A program made the position numbers and the translations under genes. The notes below the pieces were generated by a model, which saw only the letters and a list, made by a program, of their open reading frames with translations, was not told the origin of the DNA and did not search any database. DNA of 64,000 nucleotides, from positions 186,001 through 250,000 of the forward strand of contig CAWINY010000006.1 in the NCBI GenBank assembly GCA_963837635.1, written 5' to 3'. This document shows, piece by piece, positions 28,390-36,887 of the stretch. Each line of letters begins with the position of its first letter. Position 1 is the stretch's first letter. Source of the DNA: CAWINY01 sp963837635 (GTDB lineage: Bacteria > Acidobacteriota > Terriglobia > Terriglobales > Acidobacteriaceae).

Positions 28390-28980
28390 ATGAAAATCAA
28401 CAGTGCGATGGCGATCACCCTGGTGTTGGCAGCGGCAACTGTATGGGCTCAGAACACTACCCCCGTGACGCCGCAGTCGGACCCAGTTATGAGTGGCCGC
28501 CATCCGATGTCGACTCGGTCCATGCCGTATTCCGCCACGAGCAAGATGGGCAGCGGGCCGACTGCCACCACGGTGCGGCAGCGCGAGCAGGATCTAGAGG
28601 ACACGGTGAACAAGATGCAGGCGGTGCTCAAACAAATGCACGCCCGGGCCGCCGCGAGCAATTCCAAGGATCGCGTCACCAAGGAGAACCTGGAAATGTG
28701 GGACTTGATGGTGGGCCACTTGGAAAAGAATCTAGGCGAGTTGCGCCTCGCCATGGCAACGCAGGAGGACATGGCGGCTCGTCGCGCCGCCCTGTACAAG
28801 CAGGCAGAGGCCCGTAGTGCGGCAGCCGCCGAGGCTGCACGGAGTGCAGCAGCAGCCGACGCTGCGCAGAGTGCCGCCGCCGCCGAAGCTATGTCAGCCG
28901 GCCAGCCTGCGGCAGCCGGGACCCCCGACCACAATCAAGTCGAGCCTCCTGCACCTACACCGCCGCCTTCGTCGAACTAG
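28390..28980 (+). CDS. exported alanine-rich coiled-coil protein
   Basis: The signal peptide (MKINSAMAITLVLAAATVWAQ) is followed by a helical region (about 60-160) with heptad-like spacing and then an Ala-rich repeat built from ARSAAAAEA / RSAAAADA units (about 140-168). The end is Pro-rich. AAGGAG lies 7 nt before the ATG. No enzyme motif is visible. A structural or periplasmic spacer role is possible. Confidence 0.6.
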   Translation: MKINSAMAITLVLAAATVWAQNTTPVTPQSDPVMSGRHPMSTRSMPYSATSKMGSGPTATTVRQREQDLEDTVNKMQAVLKQMHARAAASNSKDRVTKENLEMWDLMVGHLEKNLGELRLAMATQEDMAARRAALYKQAEARSAAAAEAARSAAAADAAQSAAAAEAMSAGQPAAAGTPDHNQVEPPAPTPPPSSN

Positions 28981-29001
28981 ACATAGATGACCGGTTCCAG
29001 C

Positions 29002-29035
29002 GAGGGCGAGGAGCGGATGTCCGCTCCTCGCCCTC
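29002..29035 (+). terminator. GC-rich hairpin after the coiled-coil gene
   Basis: A 15-bp perfect stem (GAGGGCGAGGAGCGG at 29002-29016 with its complement at 29021-29035) and a 4-nt loop lie 22 nt after the stop. The T-run is lacking. The rest of the interval to 29361 (about 330 bp) holds nothing I recognise. Confidence 0.5.
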
Positions 29036-29361
29036 ATCCGCTTTGATGTGGTTGCAGTCGGCTACTCCTTAGTGGTTTTACAACCGCAACCTCGAAACCC
29101 AGCTAACGCAAAAACATCTTCTTATATTGTCCAATCGCGTCCCATTGTGTAAGTACCAGTTAGGAACCAATGGGAATCCTCCCGCTTCTAATGAACGGGA
29201 CAGTTTTTTCGCTATGGATCTAGGCTACCAGGAGTTCGCTTCCGAGAAGACAACAGCTACGAACCCGCACCGCAATAGCTGGTTTGCCGGCGCTCCTGGA
29301 CACTGTGGAATTTAGCGTGTCACCCATTGCTGCAACAATTCGCTTTTCCAGACGAGGACTC

Positions 29362-30375
29362 ATGAAACTGTACATCCCATCTCTGCTGCTGCTGCTAACT
29401 TCGGTGGGCTTTGGGCAAGCGGCGCCCGCTCCAGTTGCTCCCGCGGTTGTCACCACGCCCCGCGCAACATCGGCGCCTACGGTTCACCAAAGGACGGGAG
29501 TCGGCACGGTGTCGCCGGGGACTGCGGTCATCACGCTGGACGGAATTTGCCAGGCTCAGGCCGCGAAGACGAAAGAGTGCAAAACCGAAATTACACGCGC
29601 TGAGTTCGAGAGGCTGATGGACACACTTTCCCTGCAGCGCACCGGGCAGGCGTGGCAATCGGTTCCACCTCAGGCGCGGTGGCAATTGGCCATGCAATAT
29701 TCGCGTCTGCTCGTGGCGGGCAACGAAGCCGAAAAGCAAGGTCTGCAGAACACCCCTGAGGGTCAGTCGCTGATCCGCTTCGCCCAGTTGGAGGCGCTGA
29801 CAACGGAGCTGACGCGTGAATTGCAAAAGAAGGCGAAGCCCACACCCGAAGAGATGCGGAAATACTATGACGGCAATCCCGAGCGCTTCAGTGAACTCGC
29901 GCTGCAACGCATTCAAATCCCAATCCTTTCCAAAGCGGAAGGCAAACCCGATATCGAGGGACTGAGGAAGGTGGCCGAGGACTTGCGTCAGCGGGCGTCA
30001 GCGGGCGGTGATTTCAAAGCGCTTCAGGCCGAGGCCTTCAAAACAATCGGGCAGCAAGACCCGCCCGAAGTGAAGCTGGCTTTGCAGCCGGAACTCTTGC
30101 TTCCTCCCGCCCACTCGGTGGTGCGTCAGTTGAAACCGGGGGAGGTATCGCAAGTGATCCAGGATGCTGGCGGCTTCTATATTTATAGGCTGGACGCAAC
30201 CCATCTAATTCCATTCGAACAGGAACAAGTGGAGATCCGAGACCTGCTTGCCGGGCAGACGGCACAGCGAGAACTCCAGAAACTTATCGGTTCGGCAACC
30301 CCGACGCTGAATCCAAAGTACTTCGAGCAGGCGCCTCAGAGTTCCCAAGCGAACATGCCTTCAACAACGCGTTGA
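29362..30375 (+). CDS. parvulin/SurA-like peptidyl-prolyl isomerase (foldase)
   Basis: ATG 29362 (GAGGA upstream) opens a signal peptide (LYIPSLLLLLTSVGFGQA). The mature protein has the SurA/PrsA plan: an N-terminal helical chaperone part (ITRAEFERLMDTL, then an NEAEKQGL helix) and a parvulin-like domain (about residues 175-310: FSELALQRIQIPI, ASAGGDFKALQAEA, VVRQLKPGEVSQVIQDAGGFYIY). It should help fold exported proteins in the periplasm. Its position after the MCO genes recalls mofB, a PPIase gene beside the Leptothrix multicopper oxidase gene mofA (from memory). A role in folding the giant protein is inferred. Confidence 0.8.
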   Translation: MKLYIPSLLLLLTSVGFGQAAPAPVAPAVVTTPRATSAPTVHQRTGVGTVSPGTAVITLDGICQAQAAKTKECKTEITRAEFERLMDTLSLQRTGQAWQSVPPQARWQLAMQYSRLLVAGNEAEKQGLQNTPEGQSLIRFAQLEALTTELTRELQKKAKPTPEEMRKYYDGNPERFSELALQRIQIPILSKAEGKPDIEGLRKVAEDLRQRASAGGDFKALQAEAFKTIGQQDPPEVKLALQPELLLPPAHSVVRQLKPGEVSQVIQDAGGFYIYRLDATHLIPFEQEQVEIRDLLAGQTAQRELQKLIGSATPTLNPKYFEQAPQSSQANMPSTTR

Positions 30376-30416
30376 GAGGAAATACGGCCTAGAAGCAGAT
30401 CGGAGGGTTCGATCCA

Positions 30417-32000
30417 ATGAGAAGAGCATTGTTGGCGGTCTTGGTGGTAGCAGCCATTGCATTGTCCTACAGGTTGGGACGAGGGCAAACGGGGCGGGCG
30501 GCAAGCGCAAGCACCACACGTCGCGTGCTCTATTACGTCGATCCCATGCATCCTGCCTATAAGTCGGATAAGCCAGGCATTGCTCCGGACTGCGGCATGG
30601 CGCTGGAGCCGGTCTATGCCGAGGATGCCGGCAATGCACTGCCCACTGCCTCCCTGGTGCAATTGCCCCCAGGAGCTGTCAGCGTTGATGGCGCCATGCA
30701 GCGATTACTGGGGATTCGGGTAGCTGCGGTGGAGAAAAGCGATACAACTCGGGTCGTCCGCGTAGTGGGTCGTGTGGTTCCAGAAGACGCACGAGTGTAT
30801 AGGATCAACGCCGGGATGGAAGGATTTATCCGGGAGACTTACGACGATTCGATAGGAGTGCTGGTTAAGAAAGATCAAAAACTGGCTACGTTTTACGGGC
30901 CTGAGTCCTTGGCGGTGGCTTCCGGATTCCTGGCCGCGACGGAGCGCGTGCCGGGCGCTGACGGTAAAGACGGTAACAGGACTGTTGCCTTTCCGGGCGC
31001 GGTGTCTAAGCAAGGGGTGAGCAGCCTTCAAGGCTATGCCGATCGGCTGCGCAATCTTGGCATGAGCGATGTGCAGATCAAGCAGATCGCCGAGAGCCGC
31101 CAGCTTCCTCCTAGTGTTGATGTCGTCGCGCCAGTCGAAGGCTTTATTCTCTCTCGGGACATCACCCCCGGTCAGCACTTTGAGCGATCCACGGAGTTTT
31201 ACCGCATCGCCGACTTAAGCCAGGTCTGGATTAACGCCGAAATCTTCGAAGACGAAGCCCAGTATTTTCGTCCCGGCATAGTTGCCCACGTCTCGCTCCC
31301 CGGCCAGAGGAAGACTTTTCCCGCGCGCGTCAGCAACGTCCTTCCTCAGGTCGATCCTGCCACGCGCACGTTGAAACTACGCCTGGAGGCGCAAAATCCC
31401 GGCTTTGCTCTCAGGCCCGACATGTTTGTTGATGTCGAATTGCCGGTTCCCATGCCTTCCGGCCTGACGGTCCCCGTGGATGCCCTAGTTGATTTTGGCT
31501 TGAAGAAGCGCGCCTTTGTTGACCGAGGGAATGGATTCTTCGAGCCTCGCGAAGTCGAGACCGGATGGCAATTCGGCGATCGCGTACAGATTGTCAAGGG
31601 CTTGGCTGTCGGCGAGCGCGTAGTGGCCGCCGGAACGTTCCTCCTGGATTCGGAGAGCAAGCTGAGAGCGACGGCAGAAGGCAGGGGCGCGCCGCCGGAG
31701 GAGAATCATCACGACTCCATGCCGGGGCCCGCGCCACGCGCTGTTACCACGCGTGCGGGCGCAGAGCCGAGGCCGCCGCAACTCCTACTCGCCAATGCCA
31801 CGAGTGCGACGGTGCAGGATCCCAAGTGCGGCATGAAACTGGACCCGGCTAAATCGTCGGCGTCGGGCAATACCTTGGAGTACCGTGGGACGACTTACTA
31901 TTTCTGCTCAAAGCAATGTAAAGAAGAGTTCGGAAAAGATCCCGATCACTATCTTGCGGCCCGCCATGACGGGGCCAGTCACGATGGGGCTGGACAATGA
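30417..32000 (+). CDS. cusB: CusB-like copper/silver efflux adaptor with metal-binding and YHS domains
   Basis: Periplasmic membrane-fusion protein of a heavy-metal RND pump. The N-terminal signal/anchor is followed by a heavy-metal-binding motif (YYVDPMHPAYKSD...DCGMALEPVY, about residues 40-70), then the barrel-sandwich and beta-barrel domains (about 100-410). A C-terminal YHS domain (about 460-515: DPKCGMKLDP, then YYFCSKQCKEEF) follows a Pro/His linker. Fusion of both metal-binding modules makes this 527-aa adaptor longer than E. coli CusB (about 400 aa). Its stop overlaps the cusA start (ATGA), so the two are co-translated. Confidence 0.9.
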   Translation: MRRALLAVLVVAAIALSYRLGRGQTGRAASASTTRRVLYYVDPMHPAYKSDKPGIAPDCGMALEPVYAEDAGNALPTASLVQLPPGAVSVDGAMQRLLGIRVAAVEKSDTTRVVRVVGRVVPEDARVYRINAGMEGFIRETYDDSIGVLVKKDQKLATFYGPESLAVASGFLAATERVPGADGKDGNRTVAFPGAVSKQGVSSLQGYADRLRNLGMSDVQIKQIAESRQLPPSVDVVAPVEGFILSRDITPGQHFERSTEFYRIADLSQVWINAEIFEDEAQYFRPGIVAHVSLPGQRKTFPARVSNVLPQVDPATRTLKLRLEAQNPGFALRPDMFVDVELPVPMPSGLTVPVDALVDFGLKKRAFVDRGNGFFEPREVETGWQFGDRVQIVKGLAVGERVVAAGTFLLDSESKLRATAEGRGAPPEENHHDSMPGPAPRAVTTRAGAEPRPPQLLLANATSATVQDPKCGMKLDPAKSSASGNTLEYRGTTYYFCSKQCKEEFGKDPDHYLAARHDGASHDGAGQ

Positions 32001-35000
32001 TTAACCGCATCATCGATTTTTCCGTCGAGAATAAGCTGCTCGTGTGTGCTGCCATCGCCGTGGCATGCATGGTTGGCTGGTGGGCGGTGATGACGGTGCC
32101 GCTCGATGCCACGCCCGATCTCAGTGACACTCAGGTCATTATTTACTCCCACTGGGACCGCAGCCCGGATGTCATCGAAGACCAGGTGACGTATCCTATC
32201 GTTTCCGCCATGCTGGGCGCGCCGCACGTTAAGACCGTCCGCGGCTTCTCGGATTTTGGTTACTCCTACGTTTACGTTATTTTCGAGGACAACACGGATC
32301 TCTACTGGGCGCGCTCGCGTACCTTGGAGTATCTGTCTGGCGTCCTGCCGCGGCTGCCCGAGGGAGTGAAGACGGAACTGGGACCCGATGCCACCGGTCT
32401 GGGCTGGGTGTTCCAGTATGCACTTGTCGATCCCTCCGGTCAGCACACCCTGGCTGACCTGCGTTCCTATCAGGACTGGTATTTGCGCTATTATCTGAAA
32501 GCTGTTCCAGGGGTCGCCGAGGTTGCTCCCATCGGAGGCTTCACCCGGCAGTTTCAGGTCAACCTGGATCCCAACCGCCTGCAGGCTTATGGTATCCCGC
32601 TCAATCGGGTCATTGAGGCGGTGCGTGGCGGCAACAGTGAAACGGGTGGCCGACTGCTTGAGTTCGGCGGTACCGAGTACATGGTACGCGGTCGCGGCTA
32701 CGCGCGCTCACTGGACGATTTTGCCAATATCGTTGTAGCCAGCAACAACGGTACGCCCATCCACATCCGTGATGTCGGCGATGTCGCTATGGGACCCGAT
32801 CTGCGCCGGGGAATCTCCGACCTGGATGGTACCGGCGACGTGGTATCCGGCGTCGTGGTCATGCGTAGCGGCGAGAACGCGCTGGATGTAATCAATCGCG
32901 TAAAGGCCAAGCTGAAACAGATTGAACCCGGCCTGCCGCCCGGGGTGAAGGTAGTGCCGATCTACGACCGTTCGCAGCTGATTCAACGCGCGATCGGCAA
33001 CCTGAAGCAGACCATGCTCGAGATCATCATCACGGTGGTGCTGATCATCATGGTCTTCCTCTGGCACTTTCCCAGCGCGGCTATCCCGATCGTCACCATT
33101 CCTGTAGCCGTGCTGTTGTCCTTTATTCCGTTCCGGATGATGGGTATCAGCGCGAACATCATGTCCCTGACCGGCGTGGCGATCGCGTTCAGCGAGCTGG
33201 TCGATGCATCGATCGTCGTCGTCGAACAGACGCACAAGAAACTAGAGGAATGGGAGAGGACTGGCCGCAAGCGCGACCCCCGGGAGGTCGTCCTCAGCGC
33301 GATCAAACAGGTTGCCGGCCCCACTTTCTTTGCGCTCCTCGTGATCGCGGTTTCCTTCCTGCCGGTGCTCACATTAGAGGCGCAGGAAGGCCGCATGTTT
33401 AAGCCCTTGGCCTACACCAAGACGCTGGCCATGCTGGTAGCTGCCGTGTTGGCTATCACTCTCGACCCCGTACTGCGCATGATCCTGACCAACAGGAAGC
33501 CTTTTGCCTTCCGGCCCGTCTGGTTATGCCGTTGGGCGAATAGTGTAGTCATTGGGAAGATCCGTCCCGAAGACCGCAATCCGGTCAGCCGCGCGCTGAT
33601 GAGGATTTACGAACCGGTAGTCAGGTGGAGCCTTCGTTGGAAATGGGTAGTGTTGACCACAGCGGTCGCGCTGCTGATCGTCACTGTCCCGGTGTTCATG
33701 CACTTAGGTAGCGAATTCATGCCGCCGCTGGATGAAGGTTCCATCCTGTATATGCCTTCGACCATGCCAGGCATCTCGATCGGGGAAGCGCAGCGGCTCC
33801 TCCAAGTCACAGACCGCATCATCAAAGGCTTTCCGGAGGTCGATCGCGTTCTGGGCAAAGCCGGCCGCGCCGAGACGGCAACCGATCCGGCTCCGCTCTC
33901 CATGCTGGAAACGGTCATTATCCTGAAGCCGCGTTCGGAGTGGCGGCACGTGGATACTTGGTATTCGTCGTGGGCCCCGGAATGGTCCCGGCGCGTGTTC
34001 CGCCACATTACGCCGGATACGATTTCCTCCGAAGAACTGGTCGGCAAACTCGACGCCGCGGTCAAAGTGCCGGGCCTTACCAATGCTTGGACCATGCCCA
34101 TCAAGGGTCGAATCGATATGCTGACCACCGGCATACGAACCCCAGTTGGCTTGAAGATTTCCGGAGCAGACCTGAACTCCATCGAAGAGATCGGCACAAA
34201 GATAGAGGCATTGCTGCCGGCAGTTAAAGGCACGCGTGGGGTCTTTGCGGAACGGACCGGGGATGGGCACTTCCTGGATATTGACTGGAATCGCGAACAA
34301 CTGGCGCGCTACGGATTGAGCGTGGGAGACGCGCAACAGGCGGTCGAGAACGCCATAGGCGGTGAGAACATCACCACGACTGTGCTGGGTCGAGAGCGAT
34401 ATCCGGTCAATGTTCGCTATAAGCGTGACTTCCGCAGCAACCTGGGCGCCCTGAACCGGGTTCTGGTTCCCGCCGGTGGCCAGTGGCAACTGCCGCTGGG
34501 TGATCTGGCCGCAGTTCACACCAGCAGCGGGCCTGCCATGATTCGCAATGAAAATGGCTTGCTGACGGGCTACGTCTACGTTGATATCGCTGGCCGGGAC
34601 CCGCAAAGTTATGTGGCCGAAGCCGGCGCTCTGCTCCGCGATAAGCTGCAACTGCCGCCTGGATATGCCGTCGCCTGGAGTGGACAGTATGAGGCTATGG
34701 AGCGCGTGGCGCATCGGCTCAAGTGGATCCTGCCGCTGACGTTGCTGCTCATCATGATGCTCCTGTACATCAATACCAAGTCGGTCGCCAAGACCGCCAT
34801 CATTCTGCTCGCGGTGCCGTTTTCGGCGGTGGGCGCAATCTGGTTTCTGTACCTCGCCGGATACAACATGAGCATCGGCGTCTGGGTGGGGTTAATCGCT
34901 CTGCTGGGCGTGGATGCGGAGACCGGCGTCTTTATGTTGCTGTACCTCGACCTCGCCTACGAGGAAGCCGCGCGGCGAGGTGAAATGTGCACCCTGGCCG

Positions 35001-35299
35001 ATTTGCGAGAGGCCATTGTCCATGGCGCCGCCAAACGGCTGCGTCCCAAATTCATGACGTTCGCAACCATGTGCATCGGCCTGTTGCCGATTATGTGGTC
35101 CACCGGTGCCGGTTCGGATGTCATGAAACGAATTGCCGCGCCCATGGTCGGCGGTATATTCACCTCCTTCCTGCTTGAGCTTTTGGTGTATCCCGTGATT
35201 TATCAGCTGTGGAGATGGCATACCGCGGTCAAGCATCAGGCCACAAGGGAACCGGCAGAGCTTTCTTGCGAAGACGAATTCATGCAACAGGTGAGTTGA
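31997..35299 (+). CDS. cusA: CusA-like Cu(I)/Ag(I) RND efflux transporter
   Basis: A 1100-residue inner-membrane RND pump with two repeats of six membrane helices and large periplasmic loops. The HME subfamily is indicated by VDASIVVVEQTHKKLE and by AETATDPAPLSMLET. Methionines at YMPST, PLSMLET and RIDMLTTG match the metal-binding triad of E. coli CusA, so copper(I)/silver(I) is the likely substrate. The ATG overlaps the cusB stop. No cusC outer-membrane channel, cusF or two-component regulator is found nearby, so an outer-membrane partner must be encoded elsewhere. Downstream are two pseudopilin genes. Confidence 0.93.
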   Translation: MINRIIDFSVENKLLVCAAIAVACMVGWWAVMTVPLDATPDLSDTQVIIYSHWDRSPDVIEDQVTYPIVSAMLGAPHVKTVRGFSDFGYSYVYVIFEDNTDLYWARSRTLEYLSGVLPRLPEGVKTELGPDATGLGWVFQYALVDPSGQHTLADLRSYQDWYLRYYLKAVPGVAEVAPIGGFTRQFQVNLDPNRLQAYGIPLNRVIEAVRGGNSETGGRLLEFGGTEYMVRGRGYARSLDDFANIVVASNNGTPIHIRDVGDVAMGPDLRRGISDLDGTGDVVSGVVVMRSGENALDVINRVKAKLKQIEPGLPPGVKVVPIYDRSQLIQRAIGNLKQTMLEIIITVVLIIMVFLWHFPSAAIPIVTIPVAVLLSFIPFRMMGISANIMSLTGVAIAFSELVDASIVVVEQTHKKLEEWERTGRKRDPREVVLSAIKQVAGPTFFALLVIAVSFLPVLTLEAQEGRMFKPLAYTKTLAMLVAAVLAITLDPVLRMILTNRKPFAFRPVWLCRWANSVVIGKIRPEDRNPVSRALMRIYEPVVRWSLRWKWVVLTTAVALLIVTVPVFMHLGSEFMPPLDEGSILYMPSTMPGISIGEAQRLLQVTDRIIKGFPEVDRVLGKAGRAETATDPAPLSMLETVIILKPRSEWRHVDTWYSSWAPEWSRRVFRHITPDTISSEELVGKLDAAVKVPGLTNAWTMPIKGRIDMLTTGIRTPVGLKISGADLNSIEEIGTKIEALLPAVKGTRGVFAERTGDGHFLDIDWNREQLARYGLSVGDAQQAVENAIGGENITTTVLGRERYPVNVRYKRDFRSNLGALNRVLVPAGGQWQLPLGDLAAVHTSSGPAMIRNENGLLTGYVYVDIAGRDPQSYVAEAGALLRDKLQLPPGYAVAWSGQYEAMERVAHRLKWILPLTLLLIMMLLYINTKSVAKTAIILLAVPFSAVGAIWFLYLAGYNMSIGVWVGLIALLGVDAETGVFMLLYLDLAYEEAARRGEMCTLADLREAIVHGAAKRLRPKFMTFATMCIGLLPIMWSTGAGSDVMKRIAAPMVGGIFTSFLLELLVYPVIYQLWRWHTAVKHQATREPAELSCEDEFMQQVS

Positions 35300-35328
35300 T
35301 CGAGAGATTGCGAGATGGGGAGCCGGAA

Positions 35329-35829
35329 ATGAATTCGCGCTGCAGAGGAAACCGGGGCCCTGGCATTGCTGGTGGCTCGCTGCGCCGCCGCGCGCTTGGC
35401 GTGACGATGATCGAATTGATTGTCGCCACTGCGATTCTGAGCATCCTGACGGCCATGGCGTTACCGCTTGCCAAAGTCAATATCAAACGTCAGCGGGAGT
35501 TGGTGCTGCGTCGCGACTTGTGGGAAATGCGCGACGCCATTGACCACTACAAGGACGCAGCCGACCACGGTGCCTTCCAAATTAAGCTTGGCAGCGAAGG
35601 CTATCCGACGGACCTGGACACCCTGGTCAATGGTGTGGATGTTGCCGGAAAGACGGTACGCTTTTTGCGCAGAATTCCGCTCGACCCGATGACTGGAAAA
35701 GCCGAATGGGGCCTTCGTTCCATGCAGGATGATCCTGACTCCAGCTCCTGGAGCGGTGACAACGTCTTTGACGTATACAGCACAGCGGATGGAACGGCTC
35801 TTGACGGAACGAAATACAAGGACTGGTAG
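35329..35829 (+). CDS. type IV pilin-like pseudopilin
   Basis: ATG 35329 has GGGGAG 6 nt upstream. After a long basic leader (about 25 residues, ending RRRALG) comes the prepilin cleavage and helix motif VTMIELIVATAILSILTAMA with Glu at +5. The C-terminal domain is GspG-like (YPTDLDTLVNG, RRIPLDPMTGKAEWGL) and ends YKDW. It starts 30 nt after cusA and is followed 2 nt later by a second pseudopilin. The two probably serve the secretion system at 1.4-11.4 kb, which has no GspG-type subunit in its own operon. Confidence 0.85.
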   Translation: MNSRCRGNRGPGIAGGSLRRRALGVTMIELIVATAILSILTAMALPLAKVNIKRQRELVLRRDLWEMRDAIDHYKDAADHGAFQIKLGSEGYPTDLDTLVNGVDVAGKTVRFLRRIPLDPMTGKAEWGLRSMQDDPDSSSWSGDNVFDVYSTADGTALDGTKYKDW

Positions 35830-35831
35830 CC

Positions 35832-36239
35832 ATGAGAGCGCGCGAGTATAGAGGCAGGCACGGCGGCTTCACCTTGATTGAGTTGATGGTGGTGATGGCG
35901 ATCATGATGATCCTCGTGGGCATCGCAGTGCCGGCCTACAACCGGAGCATCATCCGCGCTCACGAATCCGTGCTGAAGCAGGACCTGTTCACGCTGCGGT
36001 CCGTAATCAACCAATACACCAACGATAAGGAAAAGGCCCCGCTGTCGTTGGCGGACCTAATCAGCGCCGGATACCTGAAACAAATACCGGTTGACCCGAT
36101 GACCCATTCCAACAGCTCGTGGCAGGTGCAGCAGGATGACATGCTGGACAGCATCTATCAGGACGATCCGGGCATAAGCGATGTCCACAGTGGCTCGGGT
36201 CAAGTCAGTTCCGAAGGCACCGCCTACAGCGAGTGGTGA
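35832..36239 (+). CDS. gspG: GspG-like major pseudopilin
   Basis: The class III leader (MRAREYRGRHGG) precedes FTLIELMVVMAIMMILVGIAVPAY, with Glu at +5 and the canonical G-F cleavage site. The rest matches GspG/pilin architecture: a long helix (AHESVLKQDLFTLRSVINQYTNDK), then LADLISAGYLKQIPVDPMT and a loop ending YSEW. At 135 aa it has the typical GspG length. It starts 2 nt after the preceding pseudopilin stop, so the pair is coupled. It would form the bulk of the pseudopilus. Confidence 0.88.
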   Translation: MRAREYRGRHGGFTLIELMVVMAIMMILVGIAVPAYNRSIIRAHESVLKQDLFTLRSVINQYTNDKEKAPLSLADLISAGYLKQIPVDPMTHSNSSWQVQQDDMLDSIYQDDPGISDVHSGSGQVSSEGTAYSEW

Positions 36240-36345
36240 GTGAACCGTCGCGGCTTCGGCGGTCAGTCTACTGGGGGCGCACTTTGCGCTTCCTGCGCTA
36301 GCCTGCTGTCCCGCAAATTGCTGCAACAACTCCTCCATTGTCATT

Positions 36346-36417
36346 CTGAGCGACCGAAGGAAGCGAAGAATCTATGTATTCGAAATCGAAATGCATAGAT
36401 CCTTTGCTTCGCTCAGG
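36346..36417. repeat. intergenic imperfect inverted repeat (CTGAGCGA/TCGCTCAG family)
   Basis: The left arm contains CTGAGCGACCGAAGGAAGCG and AGAATCTATG; the right arm contains CATAGATCC and GCTTCGCTCAG. This is a typical dispersed palindrome, related in its ends to the repeat at 51974-52094. Confidence 0.55.
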
Positions 36418-36425
36418 GCCCTCAG

Positions 36426-36611
36426 ACGCAACTCCTGCATCAGCACGTAAGCGGCGGCGGTCAGCAGTACTCGGAACTGATTGGCCCAGAACGCGCTGCA
36501 ACTGGTGCGGTCAATCTGGAGATCGTGCAGTTCCTTGATGCGATTCTCGATTTCACCGCGCTGGCAGTAAACCTGTTCGTATAGCCATTGGAGGCTCTGT
36601 TTCAGGTTGGT
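36426..36611 (-). pseudogene. C-terminal fragment of an IS1380-type transposase
   Basis: The minus strand encodes LKQSLQWLYEQVYCQRGEIE, then ENRIKEL, DRTSCSAFWANQF and RVLLTAAAYVLMQELR, a pattern matching the C-terminus of IS1380-family transposases (EN-RIKE, D-RTS and FWANQFR motifs). The catalytic N-terminal two thirds are missing. The fragment abuts a recombinase remnant at 36612-36723, so the interval between gspG and pheT is a graveyard of mobile DNA. Confidence 0.65.
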
Positions 36612-36723
36612 GAATGGATTCACGGCTATAGGTGTGGCCCTTGTTCATGACGGGGCGGACGCAACGCCAGTTGCCGTTCCCCAGGTTGATATACTTGTAG
36701 ACGCTAACCTTGCGATTGGCCAT
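36612..36723 (-). pseudogene. N-terminal remnant of a site-specific recombinase
   Basis: ATG at 36723 encodes MANRKVSVYKYINLGNGNW followed by RCVRPVMNKG. This resembles the SAM-like N-terminus of tyrosine recombinases common in soil bacteria. The frame then runs into the transposase remnant. Only about 37 residues remain, so the call is tentative. Confidence 0.45.
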
Positions 36724-36887
36724 CGTTCCTCCGTTGCCCATACGGGGGTTTTCGGAGGAACAACGATTTTGGCAGGTGGCGGTAGTAGGTGTTCCTGCTA
36801 TGTCGTATAGAATCAACGCAGCCTATAGTGGCTCCTGATAGCTGACAGCCAATAGCCAATAGCGATTTTTTCAACTCAGTCAACCCG

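Noticed and set aside
30398..30416. tRNA-like GGTTCGATCC segment
   Set aside because: No acceptor, D or anticodon arms fit around it; it lies in the ribosome binding region of cusB.
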